A stretch of 64,000 nucleotides of DNA from Acidobacteriota bacterium (lineage in GTDB: Bacteria; Acidobacteriota; Blastocatellia; Pyrinomonadales; Pyrinomonadaceae), in NCBI GenBank assembly GCA_023389035.1, contig JAEWFC010000016.1:1-64000 (forward strand). The letters are read 5' to 3'. Of the stretch, positions 8,319 through 16,715 are shown in pieces. A program made the translations under genes and the position numbers. Positions within the stretch are counted from its first letter, which is position 1, and each line of letters starts with the position of its first letter. Under the pieces are notes generated by a model, which was given only the letters and a program-made list of their open reading frames with translations, searched no databases and was not told where the DNA came from.

Positions 8319-9299
8319 ATGACTAAGAAACGAATTTTTAGTGGAGCTCAGCCTACCGGACAGCTTCATATAGGAAATTATCTCGGTGCGCTCAAAAACT
8401 GGGCGGCGCTGCAAGACGACTACGAAAGCATTTTCTGCATCGTTAATTTGCACGCGATCACATTGCCGCAGGATCCGGCAGGTTTGAAAAAGGCGACGCT
8501 CGATCTAGCTCGTATCTATCTCGCCGCGGGCATCGACCCGGAGAGATCAACGATCTTTATTCAGTCAGACGTTCCCGAACACGCTGAACTTGCGTGGACG
8601 CTCTCGTGCATTGCCCGAATGGGCGAGCTCGAGCGTATGACGCAATTCAAAGACAAGGGAAAAGGTAACCGCGAGCGTGCGGGAGTGGGGTTGTTCACTT
8701 ACCCGATCTTAATGGCGTCGGACATTCTTCTTTATCAGACAGATCTAGTTCCCGTCGGTCAGGACCAAAAGCAGCATCTCGAACTGACACGCGATCTTGC
8801 CGAACGTTTCAATCGAGATTTCGGCGAGACGTTCAAGGTGCCCGAGCCGTATATCCCGAAAGCAGGTGCGAGCATAAAATCATTGCTCGAACCGGAGAAA
8901 AAGATGTCGAAGTCGGACGAGAATTCTAACGGTTCCATCTTTTTGCTCGATGACGCAGATACGATCACCAAGAAGATCAAGCGGGCGGTCACCGACAGCG
9001 GTACAACGATCGAATTCGACGAAACTCGCCCCGCGATCCATAACCTGCTTACTATTTATCAGCTGCTGACCGGAAAGACTGCGAAGGAATCGACCGAACA
9101 TTTTGCCGGCAAGGGATATGGAGCGTTCAAGACCGAACTCGCTGAGGTTACGGTCGAATTTCTGCGGCCATTTCAGGAGCGAGTAAAGAACTACGATGAT
9201 GATACACTTCATCGAATTCTAACGTCCGGTTCCGAGAAAGCGCGCACCATCGCCGCCCAAACGCTGTCGTCAGTTTACTTGGCAATGGGGATCAAATGA
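8319..9299 (+). CDS. trpS: Tryptophanyl-tRNA synthetase
   Basis: A 326-residue class I aminoacyl-tRNA synthetase that charges tRNA-Trp with tryptophan. The N-terminus has FSGAQPTGQLHIGN, with the HIGH-type signature at residues 17-20. The second signature KMSKS is complete at residues 195-199. GQDQKQHLELTRD is the usual tryptophan/AMP-binding helix. Length matches the compact bacterial type. It directly follows the M50 protease gene (no gap) and ends before a good terminator (9315-9342). Confidence 0.97.
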   Translation: MTKKRIFSGAQPTGQLHIGNYLGALKNWAALQDDYESIFCIVNLHAITLPQDPAGLKKATLDLARIYLAAGIDPERSTIFIQSDVPEHAELAWTLSCIARMGELERMTQFKDKGKGNRERAGVGLFTYPILMASDILLYQTDLVPVGQDQKQHLELTRDLAERFNRDFGETFKVPEPYIPKAGASIKSLLEPEKKMSKSDENSNGSIFLLDDADTITKKIKRAVTDSGTTIEFDETRPAIHNLLTIYQLLTGKTAKESTEHFAGKGYGAFKTELAEVTVEFLRPFQERVKNYDDDTLHRILTSGSEKARTIAAQTLSSVYLAMGIK

Positions 9300-9314
9300 G
9301 ATCCGCACAAAAAT

Positions 9315-9342
9315 GCCCGCACAGGAGATTCCCGGTGCGGGC
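9315..9342 (+). terminator. Rho-independent terminator after trpS
   Basis: A perfect 8-bp GC-rich stem (GCCCGCAC with GTGCGGGC) with a 12-base loop, followed by TTTCT, 15 bases after the trpS stop. Confidence 0.8.
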
Positions 9343-9365
9343 TTTCTAAAGCTATCTATTACGTT

Positions 9366-9896
9366 CTACATCGAACCTTCATCTGCCGATGGGCCGTAGA
9401 TCGATGGAACCGGTATGTCGTTTAGTCTCAGATATACCGAGAGCTGCCCGCGATGGTGCACGATGTGGTTCATCACGAACGTTCGCATTACGGCGACTTT
9501 AGGCATCGTGAAATAGATCGCGTCGCCATTTCGCAGCGTCCAATTCTCGTAAAACTGATCAGACGTGCTGTTGCGAAGAGTGTCTATCGCTTCTGAGACG
9601 TGTTTATCGAGAAACTCGACAAGCTCATCAGTCGTCTTGGGATCGGTAGGGATGTACTCGGTTTTTGCGAAGTCCAGTTCGGAATGGTTCATCGTAGCCG
9701 GCGTCCACCCGAACATTTCAGCTACATGAGAAGCAAGCCTGCCAAAGCTCATCGATTTCTCATGCGGCTTCCAATCGAATTTGTCTGCGGGGATCCGCTC
9801 AAGACATTTTCTGCAAGTGCCGGCTTCTTGTTCGATCTCTGCGATCAGCGAAAGTGCAACGGGATTGGCGGCAGATGCCGCAGTGGTTGTGCTCAT
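9366..9896 (-). CDS. DinB family protein
   Basis: A 176-residue protein of the DinB/YfiT four-helix-bundle superfamily. The metal-site histidines of the family can be seen at about HVAEMFGW and in the C-terminal HIVHHRGQL motif. Members are metal-dependent enzymes, several of which are thiol (bacillithiol, mycothiol) S-transferases; the substrate is unknown here. SRRERN-like purine-rich sequence precedes the ATG at 9896. It is monocistronic, convergent with trpS. A second DinB protein is encoded at 13829-14299. Confidence 0.85.
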   Translation of the reverse strand: MSTTTAASAANPVALSLIAEIEQEAGTCRKCLERIPADKFDWKPHEKSMSFGRLASHVAEMFGWTPATMNHSELDFAKTEYIPTDPKTTDELVEFLDKHVSEAIDTLRNSTSDQFYENWTLRNGDAIYFTMPKVAVMRTFVMNHIVHHRGQLSVYLRLNDIPVPSIYGPSADEGSM

Positions 9897-10001
9897 AATA
9901 TTTCTCCTTTCGTGTGTGAATTAGAGATGGAAATATAGCAGAGCCGTTGCAGCTATGCAACATGAAACAATATCATGTTGCATATACTTGCTTTCTGCCG
10001 A

Positions 10002-11144
10002 TCAGCCGCGAAGCAGATTCTTAGCTATCACCATCCGTTGGATCTCGCTCGTACCCTCTCCTATCGTGCAAAGCTTTGAATCACGCCAGTATTTTTCGGC
10101 CGGATAATCTTTCGTGTAACCGTACCCGCCGTGGATCTGGACCGATTCCTCTGAAACGCGAACCGCAGTTTCCGATGCATATAGTTTCGCCATCGCAGAT
10201 TGCTGGGTGACCGGCTTACCGGCGTCTTTAGCAGCGGCAGCCTGCAGCGTTAGCAGTCGAGAGCATTCGATCTGCGTTGCCATATCAGCTAGCTTGAACT
10301 GGATCGCCTGAAACTCGGCGATCGGCCGCCCGAATTGCTGGCGCTCCTTTGCGTACTTTACCGCTGCTTCATAAGCACCTTGAGCTATGCCGACAGAAAG
10401 CGCGGCGATCGAGATGCGTCCGCCGTCAAGGATCTGCATTGCCTGCAAAAACCCTTCGCCTTCAGCACCTAATCGATTCTCATCCGGCACGTAGCAATCT
10501 TCGAAGACGACGGATGCCGTCTCTGAGGCACGCATGCCGAGCTTGTTCTCTTTCTTATCGGATCGGAATCCCTCCATTGATTTATCGAAGACGAATGCGG
10601 ATATTCCTCGGTTCCCTTTCGCTTTATCCGTGACCGCGACCGCGACGAGCGTACTACATGCAATGGCGTGGGTGATGAAATTTTTTGAACCGTTGACCTT
10701 CCATCCGCCATTCGACCTGACTGCGGTAGTTCGGGTTCCCGACGCGTCTGAACCGGCTTGCGATTCGGTAAGGCCCCAAGCTCCAAACGATTCGCCTTGA
10801 GCAAGGGGGACGAGGTATTTCTGCTTCTGCTCTTCCGTCCCGTACATATAGATATGATTAGAGCAAAGGGAGTTGTGGGCCGCGACCGATAGACCGACAG
10901 AACCGCAGACACGTCCGAGTTCCTCGATAATGGTCGCATATTCGACGTAGCCCATTCCTGACCCACCGTATTCTTCGGGAAAGATGACGCCCATCAATCC
11001 CAATTCGGCGAGTTTCGGCCGGAGCTCGATGGGAAAGTGCTGCGATTCATCCCATTCCATCACATTGGGCCTGATCTCGCTCTCGGCGAATTCGCGAATA
11101 CTGTACTTGATCTGGAGCTGTTCTTCGTTAAGTTCAAAGTTCAT
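10002..11144 (-). CDS. Acyl-CoA dehydrogenase
   Basis: A 380-residue flavoenzyme from ATG 11144 (MNFELNEEQLQIKYSIREF). The open frame continues further upstream, but that part does not look like the family and overlaps the divergent gene. Typical motifs: AWGLTESQAGSDASG (FAD/substrate binding), RQQFGRPIAEFQAIQFKLA, and QIHGGYGYTKDYPAEKYWRD, followed by CTIGEGTSEIQ with the catalytic Glu. It oxidises acyl-CoA to 2,3-enoyl-CoA and passes electrons to ETF in beta-oxidation or branched-chain amino-acid breakdown. The motif pattern is like isovaleryl/short-chain types, but chain length cannot be fixed from sequence. Confidence 0.92.
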   Translation of the reverse strand: MNFELNEEQLQIKYSIREFAESEIRPNVMEWDESQHFPIELRPKLAELGLMGVIFPEEYGGSGMGYVEYATIIEELGRVCGSVGLSVAAHNSLCSNHIYMYGTEEQKQKYLVPLAQGESFGAWGLTESQAGSDASGTRTTAVRSNGGWKVNGSKNFITHAIACSTLVAVAVTDKAKGNRGISAFVFDKSMEGFRSDKKENKLGMRASETASVVFEDCYVPDENRLGAEGEGFLQAMQILDGGRISIAALSVGIAQGAYEAAVKYAKERQQFGRPIAEFQAIQFKLADMATQIECSRLLTLQAAAAKDAGKPVTQQSAMAKLYASETAVRVSEESVQIHGGYGYTKDYPAEKYWRDSKLCTIGEGTSEIQRMVIAKNLLRG

Positions 11145-11252
11145 GATGTATAAGTGTGTTTTATCGTGCCATAACAAACGTTGGTGCTCAAGTTCCTCGC
11201 CGAAAGTCGCGGTGCATTTGATTCCCTCGATCCGAACGATAAACTGAGATTG

Positions 11253-11693
11253 ATGAATCAAGAGAGCAACATTCTCACAGACGACAGCAAAGTCGCCGAT
11301 CTTTTGGCCGAAACAAAAACCATCGCCGTGCTCGGCATCAAGCCCGAAACACATTCCATGCAGCCGGCCTTTTATGTGCCGAAATACATGCAGGATCGGG
11401 GCTTTAAGATCGTTCCGGTTCCTGTATATTATCCTGAGGTGACAGAGATATTAGGTGAACCGGTTGTACGGAAAGTTTCTGAGATCGAGGGCGGTATAGA
11501 TATGGTGAACGTTTTTCGAAAGCCTGCCGATATTCCGCAGCACGTCGAAGACATAATCGCTGCTCGACCGAGATCTGTATGGTTTCAGCTGGGGATCGAA
11601 AATAATGAGGCTGCTGCAGCATTTGCCGCTGCGGGTATCAAGGTCGTCCAGAACCGTTGTCTTTTAGTCGAGCATCGGTCCCTTGCTCGCTAA
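11253..11693 (+). CDS. CoA-binding (YccU-type) protein
   Basis: A 146-residue protein starting at ATG 11253. Upstream codons in the same frame overlap the divergent promoter region and do not match the family. It has the Rossmann-like CoA-binding fold (TIAVLGIKPETHS with the glycine turn, then FKIVPVPVYYPEV and MVNVFRKPADIP, ending in KVVQNRCLLVEH). The fold resembles the CoA-binding domain of succinyl-CoA synthetase. Function unknown; it may regulate acyl-CoA metabolism, which would fit the divergent acyl-CoA dehydrogenase gene. Its stop overlaps the rluB stop by four bases, tail to tail. Confidence 0.85.
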   Translation: MNQESNILTDDSKVADLLAETKTIAVLGIKPETHSMQPAFYVPKYMQDRGFKIVPVPVYYPEVTEILGEPVVRKVSEIEGGIDMVNVFRKPADIPQHVEDIIAARPRSVWFQLGIENNEAAAAFAAAGIKVVQNRCLLVEHRSLAR

Positions 11694-12415
11694 CGTTTGG
11701 CGGGCAAAAGCGAACGGATCTCTTCGGGAGATAATTTACGGTGTCGCCCTACTGGCAATCCTCCATCAGTGATCGCACCGATCGCGATTCGACGGAGCTT
11801 GACCACCGAGTGCCCGATCGAATCGAACATCTTCCTGATCTGCTGGTTATGGCCCTCGTAAAGCGTCACCTCATACCAGCCATTTTTCTCAGTTCCCTTT
11901 AAGGTTTTGATCTCGGCCGGGGCGGTCTTGTATCCGTCGTCGAGACGCACGCCCCTCGCGAGCTTTCTGATCGCAACTTCAGTCGGCAGGCCTTTGACCT
12001 TGACCGAATACACTTTCGGCACTTTCTTCGACGCAGCAACAGCATTAGTAAAATCGCCGTCGTTCGTGAGAATGATCAGACCCTCCGTATTGAAATCAAG
12101 CCGGCCGACCGGGTGGAGCTTGCCGTAGCCCTTCACGAGATCCGTCACGAGCTTGCGCCCCTCAGGATCGGCGGCGCTCGATAGGTAACCCTTTGGTTTA
12201 TTTACCAGAATGTAAACGTCGGAACGGTTCGCGAGCAAATTATTTATCAATTTTCCGCGAACCTTAATATGATCAGTCTCAGGATCTGCCTTTGTGCCTA
12301 ATTCAGTGACGATCGTTCCGTTGACCGACACCTCGCCGTCAAGGATCAACTGCTCGGCGGCGCGCCGAGATGCGATGCCGGCCTGAGCGATAAGTTTCTG
12401 TAATCGTTCTGTCAT
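11690..12415 (-). CDS. rluB: 23S rRNA pseudouridine synthase, RluB/RsuA family
   Basis: A 241-residue enzyme with an N-terminal S4 RNA-binding domain (RLQKLIAQAGIASRRAAEQL) and the catalytic pseudouridine synthase domain with GRLDFNTEGLI, where the Asp attacks the uridine. The late motif GHNQQIRKMFDSIGHSV is typical of RluB/RsuA. By family, it would modify a uridine in 23S rRNA helix 89-93 (RluB) or 16S rRNA (RsuA). It follows scpB with an ATGA overlap (12412-12415), the common scpA-scpB-rluB arrangement, which favours RluB. Confidence 0.93.
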   Translation of the reverse strand: MTERLQKLIAQAGIASRRAAEQLILDGEVSVNGTIVTELGTKADPETDHIKVRGKLINNLLANRSDVYILVNKPKGYLSSAADPEGRKLVTDLVKGYGKLHPVGRLDFNTEGLIILTNDGDFTNAVAASKKVPKVYSVKVKGLPTEVAIRKLARGVRLDDGYKTAPAEIKTLKGTEKNGWYEVTLYEGHNQQIRKMFDSIGHSVVKLRRIAIGAITDGGLPVGRHRKLSPEEIRSLLPAKR

Positions 12416-13002
12416 TGGTTGACGAGATCTTCAAAATCTTCGATCGAGGGCAGATCGTTAAGGTCCTTTAGGCCAAACTGGATAAGAAAGTCTTTCGATG
12501 TCCCGTATTGCATAGGCCGGCCAACCGTTTCTTTGTGGCCTTTCGTAACGATCAGACGCTTTTCCAGCAATGTCTTTATGGCAGAAGCTGACTGAACGCC
12601 GCGGATCTCAAGGATCTCGGGTACAGTTACCGGCTGTTTGTATGCTATGACCGCGAGAGTCTCAAGAGAGGCGAGTGACAGCTTTGCCGAAGGCTTTGTC
12701 TTTAGGAACTTTCGGACCGATTCGTGCAGCTCCGTCCGTGTCGCGATCTGCCAACCTCCTCCGACCTCGCGGATCTGCAGCCCGCTTTCGCGGTTTTCAT
12801 ACTCGTCTCGTAAAGCTTCGACAGCAGCCCTAACGCTTTCCTTATCTTCGTCGAGCACTTCAGAGAGCGTCCTTACAGTGATCGGTTCATCCGAAACAAA
12901 TATCAACGCTTCTACCAGAGCGATCAATTCGGATGTGCCGCGCGCGTTCGCGGTGGAAGTGTTGGCCGCTTCTTCAGTGAGTTCAACTACGGGTTCTGAC
13001 AT
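12412..13002 (-). CDS. scpB: Segregation and condensation protein B
   Basis: A 196-residue protein with the tandem winged-helix domains of ScpB. ALIFVSDEPITVRTLSEVL is the first wing, and AVIAYKQPVTVPEILEIRG, followed by LEKRLIVTKGHKETVGRP, is the typical second wing. It joins ScpA and SMC to form the bacterial condensin that compacts the chromosome and helps segregate origins. It lies 8 bases after scpA and overlaps rluB by four bases. The N-terminus is extended by about 25 low-complexity residues. Confidence 0.95.
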   Translation of the reverse strand: MSEPVVELTEEAANTSTANARGTSELIALVEALIFVSDEPITVRTLSEVLDEDKESVRAAVEALRDEYENRESGLQIREVGGGWQIATRTELHESVRKFLKTKPSAKLSLASLETLAVIAYKQPVTVPEILEIRGVQSASAIKTLLEKRLIVTKGHKETVGRPMQYGTSKDFLIQFGLKDLNDLPSIEDFEDLVNQ

Positions 13003-13010
13003 TTAAGTGA

Positions 13011-13784
13011 TCACGCTACCTTTTTCAGGATGATATCGCTGAACGTTGCCTTTTGCACTAACTTGACGCTTTCGGTTCGAACGATCTCGAGCACTGCGAT
13101 AAAGGCGGTGACGAGTTCCCTTCGAGTATGCATTTCCTCAAAAAAAGAAAGCAGGCTCAATTCGCTATGCTCGTAGATTCGTTTCTTTAGAGCTTTGATC
13201 ATGTCCGCGAGCGAGATTTCTTCGCGGTGGATCTCCATCTGGATCTCATCCTTTTGTCGGGCCACGACCTTTTGAAAGACTGTTATCAGATCGAAAACGG
13301 TCGCAGAGATCTCTGCATTGTTCTCGTCCGATTCAATTGCTCCGCGATGAAAAACGGCCTGCTCGATCGTCGATCTCTCATAAAGCATCTGCGCCGCCGA
13401 TTTATAACGCTCGTATTCCAATAGACGGTCGACAAGCTCCTGTCGCGGATCCTCAAGCTCTTCTTCGTTTTCCGCAAGCGGATCACGCGGCAAGAGCATT
13501 TTCGACTTTATCTCGATCAACTGTGCCGCCATGACCAGGAAGTCCGCTGCGACCGAAATGTCCAAGGATTTCATCAGCCGGATGTATTTCAGATATTCGT
13601 CTGTGATCGTGGAGATCGGAATGTCGAAAACGTTTGCCTGCTCTTGTCTTATCAGATAGAGCAAAAGATCCAGCGGTCCGGCGAACTGACCGATCTTTAG
13701 TTGCAGTTCATCACCGGTCTCAGCCGTGATCTCGGCAGTTTCGGTTAGAAAATCAAAAATATATTGCTCGGGCTGCTCTTGCAT
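13011..13784 (-). CDS. scpA: Segregation and condensation protein A
   Basis: A 257-residue kleisin. FAGPLDLLLYLIRQEQANVFDIPI is the N-terminal SMC-neck-binding signature (residues about 33-56), and the middle helix AADFLVMAAQLIEIKSKMLLP is also typical. The C-terminal winged helix (LSLLSFFEEMHTRRELVTAFIAVLE) would bind the SMC head. Together with ScpB it bridges the SMC dimer. First gene of scpA-scpB-rluB in this run. Confidence 0.95.
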   Translation of the reverse strand: MQEQPEQYIFDFLTETAEITAETGDELQLKIGQFAGPLDLLLYLIRQEQANVFDIPISTITDEYLKYIRLMKSLDISVAADFLVMAAQLIEIKSKMLLPRDPLAENEEELEDPRQELVDRLLEYERYKSAAQMLYERSTIEQAVFHRGAIESDENNAEISATVFDLITVFQKVVARQKDEIQMEIHREEISLADMIKALKKRIYEHSELSLLSFFEEMHTRRELVTAFIAVLEIVRTESVKLVQKATFSDIILKKVA

Positions 13785-13828
13785 CGATGCAGAATTCTAT
13801 CTCAAAAGGCGGGCGACAAGCGAAATCG

Positions 13829-14299
13829 CTAGACGTATTTAGTTTCGCGAAGGTATACGATGTAGTCGATCTTAGGTGGCTCGAAGCCGTCTTCACGAAG
13901 CTTTATGACGATGTTTCCGCGGTGGATGGAGGAATGAAACAGGACGTGCGTGAGCATCTCACGGAAAGTATTCTCGTGCACTAGGCCGGAGCTGGTCCTA
14001 TATTTTGTTCGCAGATCGAGCCCTTCGTCGTCAAATCTTCGTAAGAGCTTTTCGTAGGCTTCAGCGACCTCGCGAGCCAATGCTCCGGCCTCGTCGAGAT
14101 TCAGAACGGGCCAGAAATCGAACCCGGTGGAGTCCTTACCATAGAGACGCTCATAGTACTCTTTTTCGGTGATCAAAAGATGTGCGAGGATCTGTAGTGA
14201 ACGAGGCGAGGCAGCGGATTTAAGTGCGACGATGACGCGTCGGTTAGCCCAGTCGTTATAAGCGAAAAGGTCCCGCAGATGTTCGATCGTATCCATCAA
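13829..14299 (-). CDS. DinB family protein (second copy)
   Basis: A 156-residue DinB-superfamily helical bundle. FAYNDWANRRVI at the N-terminus is a typical first helix, ILAHLLITEKEYYERL carries the first metal-site His, and the C-terminal LTHVLFHSSIHRGNI carries the other two. Members are metal-dependent, often S-transferases or hydrolases of unknown substrate. It sits in the minus-strand run between the DUF2237 gene and scpA. It shares fold and motifs but little sequence with the DinB protein at 9366-9896. Confidence 0.85.
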   Translation of the reverse strand: MMDTIEHLRDLFAYNDWANRRVIVALKSAASPRSLQILAHLLITEKEYYERLYGKDSTGFDFWPVLNLDEAGALAREVAEAYEKLLRRFDDEGLDLRTKYRTSSGLVHENTFREMLTHVLFHSSIHRGNIVIKLREDGFEPPKIDYIVYLRETKYV

Positions 14300-14316
14300 G
14301 CGACCCGCCCGGCATT

Positions 14317-14715
14317 TTAGTCAACAGCGTGGCGCTGCAGATCCTCGATGGAGACTACACTTAAGGCGGCCTCATGAGTGGCTTCCAGATAAACGCGAGG
14401 GGCCATTCCAGCCTCAAGTGCCTCACGCCATCGCAGCATACAAAGACACCATTTATCTCCCGCCTTGAGTCCCGGAAATGCGTATTGCGGCATCGGAGTA
14501 GAAAGATCATTGCCAACAGCCTTGGAAAAGGCAAGGAATTCGTCCGTAGCTTCGATGCAAACAGTGTGGCGGCCGGTATCGTCTACACCGGTCCTACAGT
14601 ATCCATCGCGGTAAAACCCGGTCATTGGGTCGCTGCAGCACATTTCCAATTCGCCGCCAAGAACGTTCTTTGGTTTCGGCATATGCCCATTGCCGTTGCC
14701 GTTAGTAATGCTCAT
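14317..14715 (-). CDS. DUF2237 family protein
   Basis: A 132-residue soluble protein that matches the conserved pattern of DUF2237: NVLGGELEMCCSDPMTGFYR near the N-terminus, CRTGVDDTGRHTVCIEATDE in the middle and GDKWCLCMLRWREAL later. The many invariant Cys, His and Asp residues suggest metal binding or a redox role, but the family function is not established. It is 23 bases after the DUF3060 lipoprotein gene and 17 bases before the DinB gene, all on the minus strand. Confidence 0.85.
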   Translation of the reverse strand: MSITNGNGNGHMPKPKNVLGGELEMCCSDPMTGFYRDGYCRTGVDDTGRHTVCIEATDEFLAFSKAVGNDLSTPMPQYAFPGLKAGDKWCLCMLRWREALEAGMAPRVYLEATHEAALSVVSIEDLQRHAVD

Positions 14716-14738
14716 ATTATGATTCGGGGGGTTCAGTG

Positions 14739-15221
14739 TTATTTCGTCGCTGCCTGATCAGATTTGATCTTTTCAGTCGTGTTGCCGGGCTTATTTTCCG
14801 TGATCATCGGCCGTTTGCCATTGCCATATTTGGAATATCTCACTTTGTTTTCGGTCCCATTATAAATGATCGACATCACAGCTTCCGCCGTAACGTCATT
14901 ACGGTCGCCATTGATCATGATCTGACTGCAAGCTCCTTTTATGTTGATCACGGTATCTGCACTGTTCACCATCACGCGATCATACTTATCGCAATTGAGC
15001 GTGGTCTTATCTTTCGGGCGGTTCACCGAAAGTACGGTGCCCTGCACAGACGCGTCGACCTCAACGATGTCCGCCGGGTCGATCGGTTCCTCGACCGGCG
15101 TTGGTGAAATGGAGGGCGTTGGCGTAGGAGCGTATTTCTCGACACTCTTTTGTGTGATGCCGCTTTGAACGCTGCATGCAGACGCGAAAGCTAGAATTGC
15201 GGCGATGAGATATATCTTCAT
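14739..15221 (-). CDS. DUF3060 lipoprotein
   Basis: About 160 residues from ATG 15221 (MKIYLIAAILAFASACSVQ). The signal ends in a lipobox (ASAC), so it is likely lipidated at Cys16. The open frame reaches 15260, but the signal peptide only makes sense from the inner ATG. A proline- and threonine-rich linker (TPTPSISPTPVEEP) leads to a DUF3060 domain: short beta repeats such as KGACSQIMINGDRNDVTAEA, probably a small right-handed beta-solenoid. Function unknown; surface or periplasmic. It starts 35 bases after the arsC-like gene ends. Confidence 0.75.
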   Translation of the reverse strand: MKIYLIAAILAFASACSVQSGITQKSVEKYAPTPTPSISPTPVEEPIDPADIVEVDASVQGTVLSVNRPKDKTTLNCDKYDRVMVNSADTVINIKGACSQIMINGDRNDVTAEAVMSIIYNGTENKVRYSKYGNGKRPMITENKPGNTTEKIKSDQAATK

Positions 15222-15256
15222 AACTCTCTTACTGTTCGGACGGGTTAGCTCGATCC

Positions 15257-15616
15257 TCATTTTGACCGGATCAATCGTAAAGCCAGATCGATCGGCCGTG
15301 CGATCACGGCGCGATCACCGACTGCGACTATCGGCCTGTTCAGCAGTCCAGGGTTTTCAACGATCGCGTCGATGATAAGGTCTTCAGGGGTGCTTTCGTC
15401 GAAACCCAGCGCTTTAAATTGCTTTTCCTTGGTCCGAAGCACGGCGAATGCCGGAAGCTGCAGTTTTCCGAGCAACTCTTTCAGGTCAGCCGCCGAAAGC
15501 GGATCTACAAAATAGTTTACCTGCTCAAAATCAATGCCGTTTTCACGAAACAGCGCTGCCAGATTACGGCAGGTCGTTCAAGTAGGTTTCTCATAAACCG
15601 TAATTTTTCTATTCAT
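15257..15616 (-). CDS. ArsC/Spx-like oxidoreductase, probable selenoprotein (in-frame TGA)
   Basis: A frame of 119 codons runs from ATG 15616 to the stop at 15257, interrupted only by a TGA at codon 13 (15578-15580). The N-terminus reads MNRKITVYEKPT, then TGA, then TTCRNLAALF. In the ArsC/YffB/Spx thioredoxin-like family this is exactly the position of the catalytic cysteine (KPTCTTCR-type motif). The rest (FEQVNYFVDPLSAADLKELL, GLLNRPIVAVGD) is a complete, undamaged family domain. A good Shine-Dalgarno (GAGGTGG) precedes the ATG. Just after the TGA, the RNA can fold a CTGCC/GGCAG hairpin with a 7-base loop that begins with G. So selenocysteine is the best reading. A point mutation from TGC/TGT (pseudogene) or a sequencing error is the alternative. 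Starting instead at 15475 would leave an ArsC half without its active site. Confidence 0.75.
15545..15577 (-). promoter_or_regulatory. Candidate bacterial SECIS hairpin
   Basis: Directly after the TGA, bases 15574-15577 can pair with 15545-15548 (ACGA/TCGT), and 15568-15572 with 15556-15560 (CTGCC/GGCAG); the apical loop GTAATCT starts with G. The loop starts about 10 bases after the TGA, closer than in the known E. coli fdhF element, so the match to a canonical element is partial. Confidence 0.4.
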
Positions 15617-15764
15617 AGCCACCTCGCCACTGCTCACATCATCAGTTTCATATCATTTCAGATTATGCCGTCAAATCAAATGTCCGGACGGATATTCGTC
15701 CGCTCATCGTGCCTATCCATTTTTCATTTAATGGGCGAAATGCGAAAATTAGCGTTCATTTAAT

Positions 15765-16712
15765 ATGCATGCAAACGAAGATTTCCTGGATAAGCTATTT
15801 GCGGGAGACCCTAGGACGGTAGCACGTGCGATAACTGCGATCGAGGGCGGTTCACACTCGTCGGCCGCCCTGATGCGCGCGGTATTTCCGCGTACCGGGC
15901 GTGCGATGATCGTCGGCATCACCGGTTCGCCAGGGGCCGGAAAGTCTTCGCTTGTCGACAAACTGGCGTTTCACTACAAGGACGAGGGAAAGCGTGTTGG
16001 AATAATCTGCATAGATCCATCAAGCCCTTTTTCGGGCGGAGCGATTCTCGGTGACCGCATCCGGATGTCAACGCTTGGGTTGGATAAGAACGTCTTTATC
16101 CGCTCGATGGCAACTCGCGGAAAGCTCGGCGGACTCTCCCGGGCAACTGTAGACACAGCAGCGATCCTCGATGCAGCGGGTTTTGATGTAGTGATCATTG
16201 AAACCGTCGGGGTCGGACAGGATGAGGTCGAGATAGTAAAGGCGGCTGACGTCTCCGTCGTGGTGCTCGTGCCCGGTATGGGTGACGATATTCAGGCTAT
16301 CAAGGCCGGAATAATGGAGATCGGTGACGTTTTCGTTATTAATAAGGCCGATCGCGAAGGCGTGCTCCGTACTCAGAAAGAGCTTGAAGCTCTGCTATCG
16401 CTCGCTCATCGGCCTGATATGTGGAACCCGCCGATAGTAAAGACGGTCGCTACCGAGAATAAAGGTATTGCCGATCTGTCAGCCGCCATCGAGAGTTTTT
16501 ACAAGTTTTTGGAAAGCGATGGTGCTAATTCCGAACGCAAGATCGCGATCGCGAAATGGCGGATCACCGAGCTCTTGCGGGAACGTTTGATGACGGATTT
16601 CGTGGCACAGAACGGAACGGCCGAGACCCTGGACCAGCTCTCCTCCGATGTTGCGAATAAAAATAAAGACCCGTATACAGCCATCGCCGAACTCCTTGAG
16701 CGGCACAATTAA
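15765..16712 (+). CDS. meaB: Methylmalonyl-CoA mutase-associated GTPase MeaB
   Basis: A 315-residue G3E-type P-loop GTPase. The Walker A motif GSPGAGKSS starts at residue 54; ICIDPSSPFSGGAILGDRIRM is the conserved switch region of the MeaB/ArgK group; ETVGVGQDEVEI and VINKADREG complete the nucleotide site. MeaB loads and protects the B12 cofactor of methylmalonyl-CoA mutase. It is 3 bases before the methylmalonyl-CoA epimerase gene, which supports this role; the mutase large subunit lies 13 kb further along. Confidence 0.94.
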   Translation: MHANEDFLDKLFAGDPRTVARAITAIEGGSHSSAALMRAVFPRTGRAMIVGITGSPGAGKSSLVDKLAFHYKDEGKRVGIICIDPSSPFSGGAILGDRIRMSTLGLDKNVFIRSMATRGKLGGLSRATVDTAAILDAAGFDVVIIETVGVGQDEVEIVKAADVSVVVLVPGMGDDIQAIKAGIMEIGDVFVINKADREGVLRTQKELEALLSLAHRPDMWNPPIVKTVATENKGIADLSAAIESFYKFLESDGANSERKIAIAKWRITELLRERLMTDFVAQNGTAETLDQLSSDVANKNKDPYTAIAELLERHN

Positions 16713-16715
16713 CTG

